Assembly: GCA_937140905.1 (NCBI GenBank)
Contig: CAKZQO010000297.1
Location: forward strand, 1-41,137
Source of the DNA: an uncultured Spirochaeta sp.
Lineage (GTDB): Bacteria; Spirochaetota; Spirochaetia; DTKZ01
Reading direction: 5' to 3'
DNA: 41,137 bases
The notes beneath the pieces were generated by a model, which was given only the letters and a program-made list of their open reading frames with translations, made no database searches and was not told the DNA's origin. Below are positions 17,434-26,678 of the stretch, piece by piece. Each line of letters begins with the position of its first letter. Within the stretch, counting starts at the first letter, position 1. Position numbers and translations under genes: made by a program.

Positions 17434-18444
17434 ATGCAGCGGGTTCGATTGAAAGATATCGCTGAAAAAACAGGATACACAATTAACACAATCTCCAGAG
17501 CCTTGAACAATAAATTAGATATAAATGAAAATACAAAAAAACATATACTGCAGGTTGCGAAAGAACTTGGGTATCGTCCAAATAAGGTTGCACGCTCTTT
17601 AAGGCTCAATAAGACAAAAACTATTGGGGTAATTGTCACTGATGTAGCGAATCCTTTCTTCGCTACAATCATAAAATATATTGAACAAGAATGTCAGCGA
17701 CGAAATTATAGCATTATTCTTCGTGATTCCGACGAGAATCAAAAGAATGAGGAGGAGGCAATAAATCTGTTAGTATCAGAACAAGTAGATGGTATAATCT
17801 TGGTTCCTGTCCAAAAATCTACCTCTTCAATATTAAGACTTCAAGAACTCCGAATCCCATTCGTGCTTGTAGGTAGGTTTTTCGAAAACATGGATTGTGA
17901 CTTCGTAGTAACAAATGATGAAGAAGGTGGCTTCATCGCAACCGAATACTTAATTAAGAAAGGACATAGACAAATCGCATGTATAAATGGGCCTACTTAT
18001 ATATCCTCTGCGAGAGAAAGATTTAAAGGATATTATCGTGCGATGAATGCATACGGCATTCCGGTGCAAAAAGATTTACTCCGGGAGAATGTTATATCTC
18101 TAGAAGGTGGATATCAAGCATGTAAAGAATTGTTGAATAATAAGATCTTACCTTCTGCAATCTTTGCTTATAGCGACTATGTCGCCGCTGGCATTATAAG
18201 GGCTTTATATGAGAACGGGAAAAGGCCTGGGGTAGATGTATCTCTTATTGGATACGATGATATCGATTACTCCTTATGTTTCGAAAAACCCTTAACTACA
18301 ATTCATATTCCTAAAAAAGAACTTGCCATCCGGTCAGTTGATATTCTATGCAGCAAAATGGAAGCAAAAGAATCATTACCTATAGTGCAGGAAAAGATCA
18401 AAGTTTTTTTGGTGGAAAGGGAGACTGTAGGTGTTGTGAAATGA
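17434..18444 (+). CDS. LacI-family transcriptional repressor
   Basis: A 336-residue regulator. Residues 1-50 form the LacI helix-turn-helix (VRLKDIAEKTGYTINTISRA) and hinge helix (GYRPNKVARSLR). The rest is a periplasmic-binding-protein-like sensor domain (IGVIVTDVANPFFATII, DGIILVP, FAYSDYVAAGIIRAL, VSLIGYDDIDY). The inducer should be a sugar imported by the downstream transporter. GGAGAA lies 5 nt before the ATG. It is first in the operon lacI-SBP-permease-permease-GH2 and faces the GtaA-like gene. Confidence 0.95.
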   Translation: MQRVRLKDIAEKTGYTINTISRALNNKLDINENTKKHILQVAKELGYRPNKVARSLRLNKTKTIGVIVTDVANPFFATIIKYIEQECQRRNYSIILRDSDENQKNEEEAINLLVSEQVDGIILVPVQKSTSSILRLQELRIPFVLVGRFFENMDCDFVVTNDEEGGFIATEYLIKKGHRQIACINGPTYISSARERFKGYYRAMNAYGIPVQKDLLRENVISLEGGYQACKELLNNKILPSAIFAYSDYVAAGIIRALYENGKRPGVDVSLIGYDDIDYSLCFEKPLTTIHIPKKELAIRSVDILCSKMEAKESLPIVQEKIKVFLVERETVGVVK

Positions 18445-18489
18445 TGCCCAGATTGGGGATCAATTATATTAGTTTGAAGGAGGATATAT

Positions 18490-19761
18490 ATGAAAAGAGC
18501 AGTATTTCTAATGATGGGCTTTTTTATTGCAATAAGCACACTAACATTGTGGGCTGGCGGTAGCAAGGAAATCCAGAAAACGGGGCCAGTAAAAATTAAT
18601 TATTGGACTTTGTTTACTGGCGGGGACAAAGACTATATGGATGCGATGGTTGAAAAATTTGCTCAAGAAAATAAAGATATTCAAGTGGATCAACTAGTCG
18701 CAAAATGGGAGAATTTCTATGATTTTCTTACAACTGCAATTGCAGGTGGTAACGCTCCCGATGTAGCGGTTATTCATATGACTTACGTTCCGGTGCTAGC
18801 TTCAAAAGGGGCCTTGTTTCCAATTGATGATGACATTAAACGAATGAATATTCCCGGTGACGACTTCTTGGACGTTCCATGGCAGCGAACCTTTTTCCAA
18901 GGGAAACAGTACGCAGTGCCTCTTGATGTTCATCCTCTTATCCTTTTTTACAATACTAAGGTACTTAGAGAGGCCGGATTAATTGGTACCGATGGTAAAT
19001 TTGCCCCTCCAACAACACCCGAGGGTTGGTTGAAGGCGTTCGAAACTATTAAAACCAAAACAAAAGCTGTTCCGTATAACTTTGCGGCGAATTCAACAGG
19101 ATTATACCGAGAATGGTTTGGATTGTTGCATCAATTTGGAGGAACTCTATTAAGTGCAGATAACAAACGTGCAGCATTTAATTCTTTAGAGGGTGTGGCC
19201 GCGTTGCAGTTATTAGTGGATTTTGTTTACAAATATGGATATTCGAAAGAAAATCTAACAGTCCAACAGACGTTTACCATGTTTAAAAATAATGAATCAG
19301 CAACTGAAGGTTATGGGGTTTGGAGAACAGGAGCCTACGAAAAAGAAAATATAGAGTTTGGAACAACCTTCTATCCTACATTTGGGAAACAACCGGCTTT
19401 CTGGGCCAATTCACATGTTTTTGCATTGCCTCAACAACGAAAAAAAGATACCCAAAAAGTTGACGCTTCTATGAAATTCATAAACTGGATGACAAACAAT
19501 ACAATTATGTGGACTAAAGCTGGGCATGTTCCATCGCGAAAATCAGTTATAAAAAGCAAAGAATATCAAGCCCTCAATAATCGTCCATTCGCAAAAGACA
19601 TCTCTATGTTATCTTATGTGAAATATGCTCCTGCAATTACATCTTTAGATGAAGTAGAAAAGTTTGTCATTGAAGCAGTGCAAGCTGCAGTAATAGCAAA
19701 AAAGGATGTTAAACAAGCATTAGACGATGCTGCGCAAAAAGTTAACAATGTATTAAAATAA
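18490..19761 (+). CDS. ABC sugar transporter substrate-binding protein
   Basis: A 423-residue family-1 extracellular solute-binding protein that would capture an oligosaccharide or sugar in the periplasm for the two permeases that follow. A signal peptide covers about residues 1-22 and ends LTLWAGGSKE. There is no lipobox cysteine, so signal peptidase I cleavage before Gly-Gly is likely. Conserved features include INYWTLFTGGDKDYMDAMV, AGGNAPDVAVIHM and GYGVWRTGAYEKENI. AAGGAGG lies 6 nt before the ATG, the strongest ribosome binding site of the operon. A 13-bp hairpin follows the stop codon. Confidence 0.93.
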   Translation: MKRAVFLMMGFFIAISTLTLWAGGSKEIQKTGPVKINYWTLFTGGDKDYMDAMVEKFAQENKDIQVDQLVAKWENFYDFLTTAIAGGNAPDVAVIHMTYVPVLASKGALFPIDDDIKRMNIPGDDFLDVPWQRTFFQGKQYAVPLDVHPLILFYNTKVLREAGLIGTDGKFAPPTTPEGWLKAFETIKTKTKAVPYNFAANSTGLYREWFGLLHQFGGTLLSADNKRAAFNSLEGVAALQLLVDFVYKYGYSKENLTVQQTFTMFKNNESATEGYGVWRTGAYEKENIEFGTTFYPTFGKQPAFWANSHVFALPQQRKKDTQKVDASMKFINWMTNNTIMWTKAGHVPSRKSVIKSKEYQALNNRPFAKDISMLSYVKYAPAITSLDEVEKFVIEAVQAAVIAKKDVKQALDDAAQKVNNVLK

Positions 19762-19771
19762 CAGCTTTGCA

Positions 19772-19799
19772 ATAGTCGGTGGGACTTCCCACCGACTAT
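19772..19799 (+). promoter_or_regulatory. Intercistronic stem-loop between binding protein and permease
   Basis: ATAGTCGGTGGGA and its exact complement TCCCACCGACTAT form a 13-bp stem (effectively a GGG-ACTT-CCC tip). No run of T follows, so it is unlikely to be a full terminator. The position after the binding-protein gene fits the known role of such hairpins in keeping binding-protein mRNA more abundant than permease mRNA. An in-frame ATG at 19798 lies within the stem and is therefore a poor start for the permease. Confidence 0.8.
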
Positions 19800-19827
19800 G
19801 TTCAAGGCATGGCATGAAGGTTTTGCT

Positions 19828-20706
19828 ATGGTAGATAAGAAAACAATAAGAAATATTCGAGATGGGTATTTATTTTTAAGCCCGTATCTCATTTTAGTTA
19901 TCATATTTCTTATTTATCCAATATTTTCCGGATTATGGATAAGCCTGCATGAATGGGCAATTCTAGGAAGTAACAAGCCTTTTATAGGATTGAATAATTA
20001 TCGTCAACTTTTTAGTGACGAAGTGTTTTGGAAGTCCTTATTTAATACATTTTATTTTGTCTTACTAAGTACTCCTCTACTTGTAATACTAGGATTGCTT
20101 TTTGCTGTCATGCTTAACAAAGAAATTAAAGGAAGGACTTTTTTTCGTGCTGCAATATTCATGCCTTATTTGTTATCTATTTCTGTAGTCGGTATGCTTT
20201 GGCTTTGGTTGCTTCAACCGAGACATGGATTAGTTAGTTACTATCTTGAAAAACTACCATTTTTCCCACAGATCAATTGGCTCGGAGATCCAAAATACGC
20301 TATGCCATCTATAGTTATTACGACAGTCTGGTGGACGATAGGGTTTAACATGGTACTCTTTCTTGCTGGATTACAAGATATTTCGAAGGAACTGATAGAT
20401 GCATCTAAAATTGATGGCACTAACGCTTTTCAAGAGTTCTGGTACATAACTCTACCGTTATTACGTAGAGTTACTTTATTCGTGGTGATAATGCAAATTA
20501 TTCGTTCATTTCAAATATTCGGTCAAGTTTATATTATGACTGGTGGTGGCCCATACGGAGCGACAAGAGTACTTGTTCAATATATTTATGAAAATGGATT
20601 TAAATATTGGAAAATGGGTTACGCTTCTGCAATGGCATATGTGCTATTATTAATAATTATGTTCTTTACTTTAATTCAGCTCAAAATTGGAGAAAAAGAG
20701 AATTAG
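19828..20706 (+). CDS. ABC sugar transporter permease (MalF/UgpA type)
   Basis: A 292-residue inner-membrane permease with six predicted helices. The cytoplasmic EAA loop reads ELIDASKIDGTNAFQEFWYI and would contact the ATPase. I place the start at ATG 19828 (GAAGG at 7 nt) rather than the in-frame ATG 19798, which is buried in the hairpin. The first helix begins GYLFLSPYLILVIIFLIYP, the standard start of this family. No ATPase gene is in the operon, so an unlinked shared MsmX/UgpC-type ATPase is expected. Confidence 0.92.
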   Translation: MVDKKTIRNIRDGYLFLSPYLILVIIFLIYPIFSGLWISLHEWAILGSNKPFIGLNNYRQLFSDEVFWKSLFNTFYFVLLSTPLLVILGLLFAVMLNKEIKGRTFFRAAIFMPYLLSISVVGMLWLWLLQPRHGLVSYYLEKLPFFPQINWLGDPKYAMPSIVITTVWWTIGFNMVLFLAGLQDISKELIDASKIDGTNAFQEFWYITLPLLRRVTLFVVIMQIIRSFQIFGQVYIMTGGGPYGATRVLVQYIYENGFKYWKMGYASAMAYVLLLIIMFFTLIQLKIGEKEN

Positions 20707-20716
20707 GGAACTAAAC

Positions 20717-21544
20717 ATGTTAAAAAAAACACCTCTGACGAGATATTTACTAGTTTTTTTATTAACTGTTGTTGCTGCATTATGGATAGTGCCCCTTTTT
20801 TGGATGTTGTCTACTTCTTTAAAAAATGAAACAGATACTACTAATATTCCTTTGCAATGGATTCCTCCAAAAATTACTTTCGAAAACTATGAATATATAC
20901 TTTTTAAATCTCTTTTAATACGGTGGTTATTAAACAGTTTTATTATATCCTCTACGGTTGTTTGCTTTGATCTTTTTATTAATTCCATGGCAGCTTTTTC
21001 CCTTTCACGTTTAAAATTCCCTGGTAGAGATATAATTTTTAGTATTATTCTAGCTACACTCATGGTGCCTCAACAAGTTACAATAGTTCCTCTATATTTA
21101 ATGGTTAATAAAATGGGACTTGTCGGCACCTATCCAGCAATTATCATTCCTCGTGTTGCAATGGCCTTGGGTGTTTTTATGCTAAGACAATTTTTTCTTC
21201 AAATACCTAAAGAATATGAAGAGGCAGCGGAAATAGAGGGAGCAGGAAGATTTCTAATCTATTGGCGAATAATGATGCCACTCACGATTCCTGCATTATC
21301 TGCATTAGCAATTTTCGCTTTCTTAGGAGCGTGGAATGATTTCATGTGGCCACTTATAGTAGCGAACACTCCTGAAATGTTTACTTTGCCAGTTGGGCTT
21401 GCGAATTTTTCCGGTACATATCAATTTGAATATGCAAAAAGTATGTCAGCCGCTCTTATTGCGAGTCTCCCTGTTATTTTGGTTTTTCTATTTTTTCAAC
21501 GCCAGTTCATTCAAGGAGTGGCAATGACTGGTTTAAAAGGTTAA
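20717..21544 (+). CDS. ABC sugar transporter permease (MalG/UgpE type)
   Basis: A 275-residue partner permease with six hydrophobic segments, starting YLLVFLLTVVAALWIVPLFW. The EAA motif is EEAAEIEGAGRFLIYWRIMM and the C-terminus ends QFIQGVAMTGLKG, both typical of MalG-type proteins. ATG 20717 is favoured (AGGGA 7 nt upstream). An in-frame ATG at 20687 would overlap the previous gene by 20 bp. It lies 10 bp after the first permease gene and 18 bp before the GH2 gene. Confidence 0.92.
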   Translation: MLKKTPLTRYLLVFLLTVVAALWIVPLFWMLSTSLKNETDTTNIPLQWIPPKITFENYEYILFKSLLIRWLLNSFIISSTVVCFDLFINSMAAFSLSRLKFPGRDIIFSIILATLMVPQQVTIVPLYLMVNKMGLVGTYPAIIIPRVAMALGVFMLRQFFLQIPKEYEEAAEIEGAGRFLIYWRIMMPLTIPALSALAIFAFLGAWNDFMWPLIVANTPEMFTLPVGLANFSGTYQFEYAKSMSAALIASLPVILVFLFFQRQFIQGVAMTGLKG

Positions 21545-21562
21545 AGTGAAAAGGAGCTAAAA

Positions 21563-23314
21563 ATGATTCCTCGTCCTGAATATCCACGACCACAGTTTGA
21601 GCGAACTGAATGGATAAATCTGAATGGTAGTTGGTCGTTTTGTTTTGATTTTGGGAAATCTGGGATGGACCGTGAACTCTATCTTTCTAAAGGTTTTGAT
21701 AGAGAAATTATTGTACCCTTTTGTCCTGAAAGCATTTTATCAGGAGTTGGCTATAAAGATTTCATTGAATCAATGTGGTACCATAAGAAGATATCCATAC
21801 CTCGGGCGTGGGCAAACAAGAAAATACTGCTTCATTTCGGGGGTGTAGATTATGAATGCGAAGCATTTATTGATGGGAAAAGTGTGGGTCGACACTGGGG
21901 AGGGTCTACCTCTTTTTACTTTGACATTACTCGTTTTGTTCGAGCAGGCGAATCGCATAATTTAGTACTGTATGTGTTCGATGATACCAGATCAGGTAGA
22001 CAAGCTGGAGGAAAACAAAGTCCTGAGTATAGTTTTAAAAAGAAAAGATGTCATTACACACGTACTACGGGTATATGGCAAACAGTATGGTTAGAAGCAG
22101 TTCATTCACAAGGTCTTAAGAGTTGTCAGATAATTCCAGATGTCGATAATAGCAGACTCACTATAATACCTAAGTTCTTTTCCCAAGCTAAGGGGAAACG
22201 ATTACGGATTCGATTATTTGAAGAAGGGCGAAAAGTTAGCGAAATAAATGAGTATGTATCTGATGGTATGCCTCTTTATATACCAGTGGAGAATCCACAC
22301 CTTTGGGAGCCAGGCAAGCCATATCTCTACGATCTTGAATTTACTGTCTTAGCAAAAGAGGGAGAAATTATAGACTCAGTACGCAGCTACTGCGGCATGC
22401 GAAAGATTCTCTGGGAAGGTAATCGTTTATATATCAATGATAAACCTGTCTATTTAAGATTTGTATTAGACCAGGGTTTTTATCCTGATGGTATTTGGAC
22501 TGCCCCTTCTGATGAAGACTTAAAGAGGGATATCATCTTAGCTATACAAGCAGGTTTTAATGGAGCACGTCTCCATCAAAAGGTTTTCGAAGAGCGTTAC
22601 CATTATTGGGCAGATAAACTTGGATTTCTAACATGGGGAGAAACACCTAGCTGGGGCCTTCATGTTACTGAAGAGATTAGTGCACGCAATATACTAAGTG
22701 AATGGCGGGAAATATTAGAAAGAGACAGAAACCATCCTTCAATCATTGCTTGGACTCCTTTAAACGAAACACGATTTATTGAACCAAATCCAAAACAGCA
22801 TAATAGATTGCACGTAGACTTGTATGATTTAGCTAAAGCTCTTGATCCAACCAGACCGGTTAATGACGCAAGCGGATACATACATGTAAAGACGGATCTT
22901 TGGACAGTGCATCTCTACACTCAGTCACCGGAAGAACTTTTTGAGCTATTAAAACCGAATCAAGAGAAAGGGGTTTTTCGGAATTTCCCGGAATGGGAAC
23001 CTCCATACGAGAATCAGCCTTATCTTGTAGATGAATATGGTGGGATTCTTTGGATACCTGATGAGAAATTAAAATTCATGAATACTTCCTGGGGTTATGG
23101 CAAGAATCCACAAACGATCGAAGAGTTTTATGCAAGACTGGAAGGGCTAACTAGAGCCATACTTTCTAATAGTCATATCTGCGGTTACTGCTACACGCAA
23201 TTAACAGATGTTGAGCAGGAACAAAACGGGATCTATAATTTTGACAGAACTGAGAAATTTGATATGAACCGTATACGAAAAGTGTTTGGACAAGTACCTG
23301 AAGCGTATATCTGA
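21563..23314 (+). CDS. Glycoside hydrolase family 2 enzyme (beta-galactosidase/beta-glucuronidase type)
   Basis: A 583-residue cytoplasmic exo-glycosidase. The N-terminal jelly-roll sugar-binding domain (YPRPQFERTEWINLNGSWSF; LLHFGGVDYECEAFIDG; TGIWQTVWLE) and an Ig-like domain (about 185-275) precede the TIM barrel. The acid/base Glu is in IAWTPLNETRF and the likely nucleophile Glu in LVDEYGG. Family members hydrolyse beta-galactosides, beta-glucuronides, beta-mannosides or alpha-L-arabinopyranosides; sequence alone does not choose. As the last gene of the operon it would release monosaccharide from the imported glycan. AAGGAG lies 8 nt before the ATG. Confidence 0.92.
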   Translation: MIPRPEYPRPQFERTEWINLNGSWSFCFDFGKSGMDRELYLSKGFDREIIVPFCPESILSGVGYKDFIESMWYHKKISIPRAWANKKILLHFGGVDYECEAFIDGKSVGRHWGGSTSFYFDITRFVRAGESHNLVLYVFDDTRSGRQAGGKQSPEYSFKKKRCHYTRTTGIWQTVWLEAVHSQGLKSCQIIPDVDNSRLTIIPKFFSQAKGKRLRIRLFEEGRKVSEINEYVSDGMPLYIPVENPHLWEPGKPYLYDLEFTVLAKEGEIIDSVRSYCGMRKILWEGNRLYINDKPVYLRFVLDQGFYPDGIWTAPSDEDLKRDIILAIQAGFNGARLHQKVFEERYHYWADKLGFLTWGETPSWGLHVTEEISARNILSEWREILERDRNHPSIIAWTPLNETRFIEPNPKQHNRLHVDLYDLAKALDPTRPVNDASGYIHVKTDLWTVHLYTQSPEELFELLKPNQEKGVFRNFPEWEPPYENQPYLVDEYGGILWIPDEKLKFMNTSWGYGKNPQTIEEFYARLEGLTRAILSNSHICGYCYTQLTDVEQEQNGIYNFDRTEKFDMNRIRKVFGQVPEAYI

Positions 23315-23323
23315 TCTACAAAC

Positions 23324-23339
23324 CCCAAGATCTATTGGG
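23324..23339. terminator. Weak bidirectional terminator candidate between convergent genes
   Basis: CCCAA-6 nt-TTGGG lies in the 33-bp gap between the GH2 gene and the pilus operon. T-rich stretches are present on both sides, but the stem is short. Confidence 0.35.
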
Positions 23340-23347
23340 TCATTCTC

Positions 23348-24277
23348 TTACTGCGCCTGCAACGTAAACGTGATGATGCAAGAATAATCTCCAGCCGTAG
23401 GGAAGTCCAAAGTGTCCACCGTGAACACGAAGGAGTACCGGACTCCTACGTAGGCAGTGGGAGACGCGCTAGCGGCGACGGTGTAGCTCTGGGCGGGGGT
23501 TAAAGAAATGGGGGTTCCATTCAGGGTTACCCGTAGAGGAACGGTACTCGTGTCCGCAGGGTCCACGATCTGTAGGGCGTTCCCGTACTGGGAAACCATG
23601 GAAAGGGTATAGATTTGATTAGACCGTACCATCAGGTCTACCGCGCGGGTCTTTCCCTCTTCCAGAATTCCGAAATCTAGGGTAGAAGCGGTGGAACCCG
23701 CGCTAAAGGGAGAGCCCGGGGGCACGAGGGATAGTTCCATCACCGCGGGCATGGTGATCCGGACCTGAAACGAGCGCTGAGCTTTCTGAGTATAGGAAGC
23801 AAGCGTCCCCTGATACAGGGTTAGATTGATCGTATCCGTGAAGGTGCCCGCCGGTGGGAACTGTCCCGGAGGGAGAATCACCACAAAGGAGAGATCCTGG
23901 GTGGTCCATCCACTGTCGTCGGGAAAACTTCCCCGAAGCACCTCTTGGGGTGTAGGGTTGGCCGATAGGTCCTTAAGAACGTTTCTAGTATCCGCGGCAT
24001 CGTAAATCTGATATGCCAACACGCCTCCACCTGTCCCAGAGGCCAGACGGGTTTCGAAGGAGCCGGAACTACCGGCGGAAAAAGTGACGAAATACTCTGT
24101 AGGCCCTCCCCGGTGCCGCACGCTAAAAGTGCCGGTCAGCACGAGTTCAGCGTCTAAGGTGTACGTTCCCGTGATTCGATTCGGTACGTTTTGGAACAGT
24201 AACTGCTGGGACCATCCGAGGGCCACACAGAGAGGGAACAAAAAGACCATCAGTAACAAACTCTTACTTCTCGTCAT
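23348..24277 (-). CDS. Chaperone-usher pilus tip/minor subunit, two-domain (SCPU-like)
   Basis: A 309-residue secreted protein with a signal peptide (KSLLLMVFLFPLCVALGWSQ). It is all beta-strand-like. An N-terminal half (about 25-170) is joined to a C-terminal half (about 180-309) whose pattern (ELSLVPP, TLDFGILEEGKTRAVDLMV) resembles the pilin of this operon and the spore-coat-U (SCPU) family. Two-domain subunits in this position normally form the adhesive tip, with the N-terminal domain as receptor binder and the C-terminal domain as donor-complementable pilin. Its start overlaps the usher stop by 14 bp, and it is last in the operon. The tip role is inference. Confidence 0.7.
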   Translation of the reverse strand: MTRSKSLLLMVFLFPLCVALGWSQQLLFQNVPNRITGTYTLDAELVLTGTFSVRHRGGPTEYFVTFSAGSSGSFETRLASGTGGGVLAYQIYDAADTRNVLKDLSANPTPQEVLRGSFPDDSGWTTQDLSFVVILPPGQFPPAGTFTDTINLTLYQGTLASYTQKAQRSFQVRITMPAVMELSLVPPGSPFSAGSTASTLDFGILEEGKTRAVDLMVRSNQIYTLSMVSQYGNALQIVDPADTSTVPLRVTLNGTPISLTPAQSYTVAASASPTAYVGVRYSFVFTVDTLDFPTAGDYSCIITFTLQAQ

Positions 24278-26678
24278 GGTTTACCTCCAGCGTCCCCAAT
24301 GAAACGAACCCAGAGCTCTCCGGTGGAATTCGAATCTTTATGGAAGAATCGATCCCCGCAACTCGAAGTTCGTACTCGCCGGGAACAAGCCCGTACGCTT
24401 GGAACATCCCTGTTTCATCCGTGAAGAACGGTACAGGCGGAACTGCTTCCTTTCCCGCGGGAGCTTGACCTTTCCATGAGATGGTTCCCCCGCGATACGC
24501 GATGGGCGCTCCACTTCTAAATCGTACCGTTCCTTCCACAAACACGGTAGGCTTTGTTCCCGCTCGGATGACAGTTCCACTTCGGTAGCTAGGTCGCAGG
24601 ACCCGGACGTTTTCCCCTACTTCGGATCCGGCCGGAGCTTGGGGCGCGTCTATCAAGAGCTGGGTTTTCTCGTAGGAGTTTAGAAGGAGCAAACCAGGGC
24701 TTTTACTGCTAGCGGGAATGTCGCCACTGCCCGTGCTGCTAACCCAGAGGGTTTCATTCTCCAAGCTTTCAATGGGAACCACGAGGGCGAAACTGTCGTA
24801 AATGGGTTTGGAGAGCGCCCATGTTCCATCGGCATACGCGACTGAGGTTCGTCCCTGCGCGGTAAGACGGCTAGCCACATACTCGGAACTTCCTTTGTAG
24901 AAGGTCTGTATGAGGGATCCTTCGAAGAAGCGGTTGCCGTAGGATCCCCCTGCGCGGAACGAGGCGGGGCGTTCCTTTTCGAGGGGGAATCCTTCCACCA
25001 CTCCATCCACCACCAACGTGCCTTCCCGCACCTCCGGCCGTACCTGCACGCTGGCACTGGCGCTTCCTTCCGAGAGGGAAGAGGTGAAACTTGAAGTTCT
25101 ACGCCCTTCCGGCGAGGTGATGGTGAGGGAGAGGGACCCCCGAGTGTCTAAAGCTCCTGATTCCGAACGGGTTACGCTGACGCTCAACAGGAAGTTGACT
25201 CCCTTCCTTAGGGTCTGGAGAGCCGTCAAGGAAAAGAAGGACTTATTCTCTCCTTCCCGGGCAAACTGGTATGTTCCCGACACCCCAAGACTCAACCCGA
25301 AGGGAAAGGGTTGACTAATCATAGCGCTCAACTCCCAGGAGGGGGGAGAAGAAGCATCCAATGGTTCGAACGCCGTGTGGAACCGGCTTCCCTTATACTG
25401 GGCTCCAAACCCCACCATGGGATAGGTCTTCCGTCCAGGGAAAGAAATCCGGTACTTTAACGAAGCCGCCCAATCTTCCATCGAATACTCCCGAAAGGAC
25501 AAGGCGAAATCCCCCATCAATATTCCAAGTGGTAGCGCGAAAAGTGTTTCGATACCGCCCAATTGTCTAGAGGGGTTTCCCTGTAAGTTCGCGCCAAAGG
25601 TAAACCAGGGATTGAGCCCCCACAGGAACGATCCCTGAACCGTGGGAACGTCCGGATCCCACCGGGGGATTCCCCCTCCCAGGGAATAGGAACCCTCTCC
25701 TTCCGGTTGCATCCTTCCATCGAAGGCCACGAACCGTTCCAGCGTGCGCTCGGGAGTATTCTCCTCTTGAAGGACGATCCGCACGTCGTTCACACCGGTC
25801 ACGTAGGGAAAATTCAACAGTCGATGCCTACCGGGTTCCAACGTCAGGGTTCGAATCAGTTGATCGTTCACGTACACTAAGACCGTTGCCGGCCGTTCCA
25901 GGATTAATTCCTCGCGGCTTAAGGTTCGGTCCTTACGGAAAAGAGAAGCGTCCCGAAGGATCGATATCCCTTCGAGGATAACGGGAGATTGAAACCCCTG
26001 CACCGCGATTCCCAATGTTCCTAGGCTGAGCCGCATGGAATGGTGTTCAAAATCCTTCACCAGGCGTTCGTACTCGAAGGTGAACTCAGGTTCGGGATAC
26101 GTTCCTGCAGATACTCCCGCCTCCAACACCCAACCCTTATAGTTCATCGTGGGAGAAGCGGAAAAGAACAGGGGAACGGTGGTAGGTGTCTTTGCGTACG
26201 GTTCGTACCAGATAGAGGCAGAAGAACTCAAGTTCAAGTATCCGCTAAACTCCTTGGGAAAATCTGTCTCGGCTCTAGTGATGGTAGACTGACCGGATAG
26301 GATGATATCCTGGGATACTCGCAACTCAGGGGGAATCGAGACTCGAAGGGCGAGAAGCTGCCTGTCGAAGGTCATCTCCAGACCCAAAGCCGAAACCCGT
26401 TCTATCTCTACCCATCCCGCCCGCGGCCCTTCTTTGATCCCCTCCCATACTTCTTCCTTTAACCTGCCTTTAAGGAACTTTTTCAACTCTTCCAGGGGGA
26501 GATAGATCTTCCCCTCTTCCGTGATCATTGTTTCTATCTGTCCTACCCGTAATCCTTCCACGGCTAGATCAATGGGAACGCGCAATTCCCGTTCCTGGGC
26601 GCCTCCCCGCTCGAGTGGTAACCCGAAAAGAAGGAGGAGAAGGGGCACCGTTCCGAGGGGATTAGCGAACCGCCTCAT
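24264..26678 (-). CDS. Fimbrial outer-membrane usher (FimD/PapC-like)
   Basis: An 804-residue outer-membrane assembly platform. After a signal peptide (to about residue 27, GGAQE), the N-terminal chaperone-binding domain (LPLEELKKFLKGRLKEEVW) is followed by a beta-barrel region. That region includes the family segment LTLEPGRHRLLNFPYVTGVNDV, and ERTLERFVAFD marks the plug/early barrel. The C-terminal domain (TVRFRSGAPIAYRGG; FFTDETGMFQAYGLVPGEYEL) has the carboxypeptidase-regulatory-like fold seen at usher ends. The length matches the family. It overlaps the chaperone gene by 17 bp and the tip gene by 14 bp, so translation is tightly coupled. Confidence 0.88.
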   Translation of the reverse strand: MRRFANPLGTVPLLLLLFGLPLERGGAQERELRVPIDLAVEGLRVGQIETMITEEGKIYLPLEELKKFLKGRLKEEVWEGIKEGPRAGWVEIERVSALGLEMTFDRQLLALRVSIPPELRVSQDIILSGQSTITRAETDFPKEFSGYLNLSSSASIWYEPYAKTPTTVPLFFSASPTMNYKGWVLEAGVSAGTYPEPEFTFEYERLVKDFEHHSMRLSLGTLGIAVQGFQSPVILEGISILRDASLFRKDRTLSREELILERPATVLVYVNDQLIRTLTLEPGRHRLLNFPYVTGVNDVRIVLQEENTPERTLERFVAFDGRMQPEGEGSYSLGGGIPRWDPDVPTVQGSFLWGLNPWFTFGANLQGNPSRQLGGIETLFALPLGILMGDFALSFREYSMEDWAASLKYRISFPGRKTYPMVGFGAQYKGSRFHTAFEPLDASSPPSWELSAMISQPFPFGLSLGVSGTYQFAREGENKSFFSLTALQTLRKGVNFLLSVSVTRSESGALDTRGSLSLTITSPEGRRTSSFTSSLSEGSASASVQVRPEVREGTLVVDGVVEGFPLEKERPASFRAGGSYGNRFFEGSLIQTFYKGSSEYVASRLTAQGRTSVAYADGTWALSKPIYDSFALVVPIESLENETLWVSSTGSGDIPASSKSPGLLLLNSYEKTQLLIDAPQAPAGSEVGENVRVLRPSYRSGTVIRAGTKPTVFVEGTVRFRSGAPIAYRGGTISWKGQAPAGKEAVPPVPFFTDETGMFQAYGLVPGEYELRVAGIDSSIKIRIPPESSGFVSLGTLEVNHDEK

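Noticed and set aside
19772-19799. Rho-independent terminator ending the operon after the binding-protein gene
   Set aside because: No T run follows the stem and the downstream permeases have no promoter of their own that I can see.
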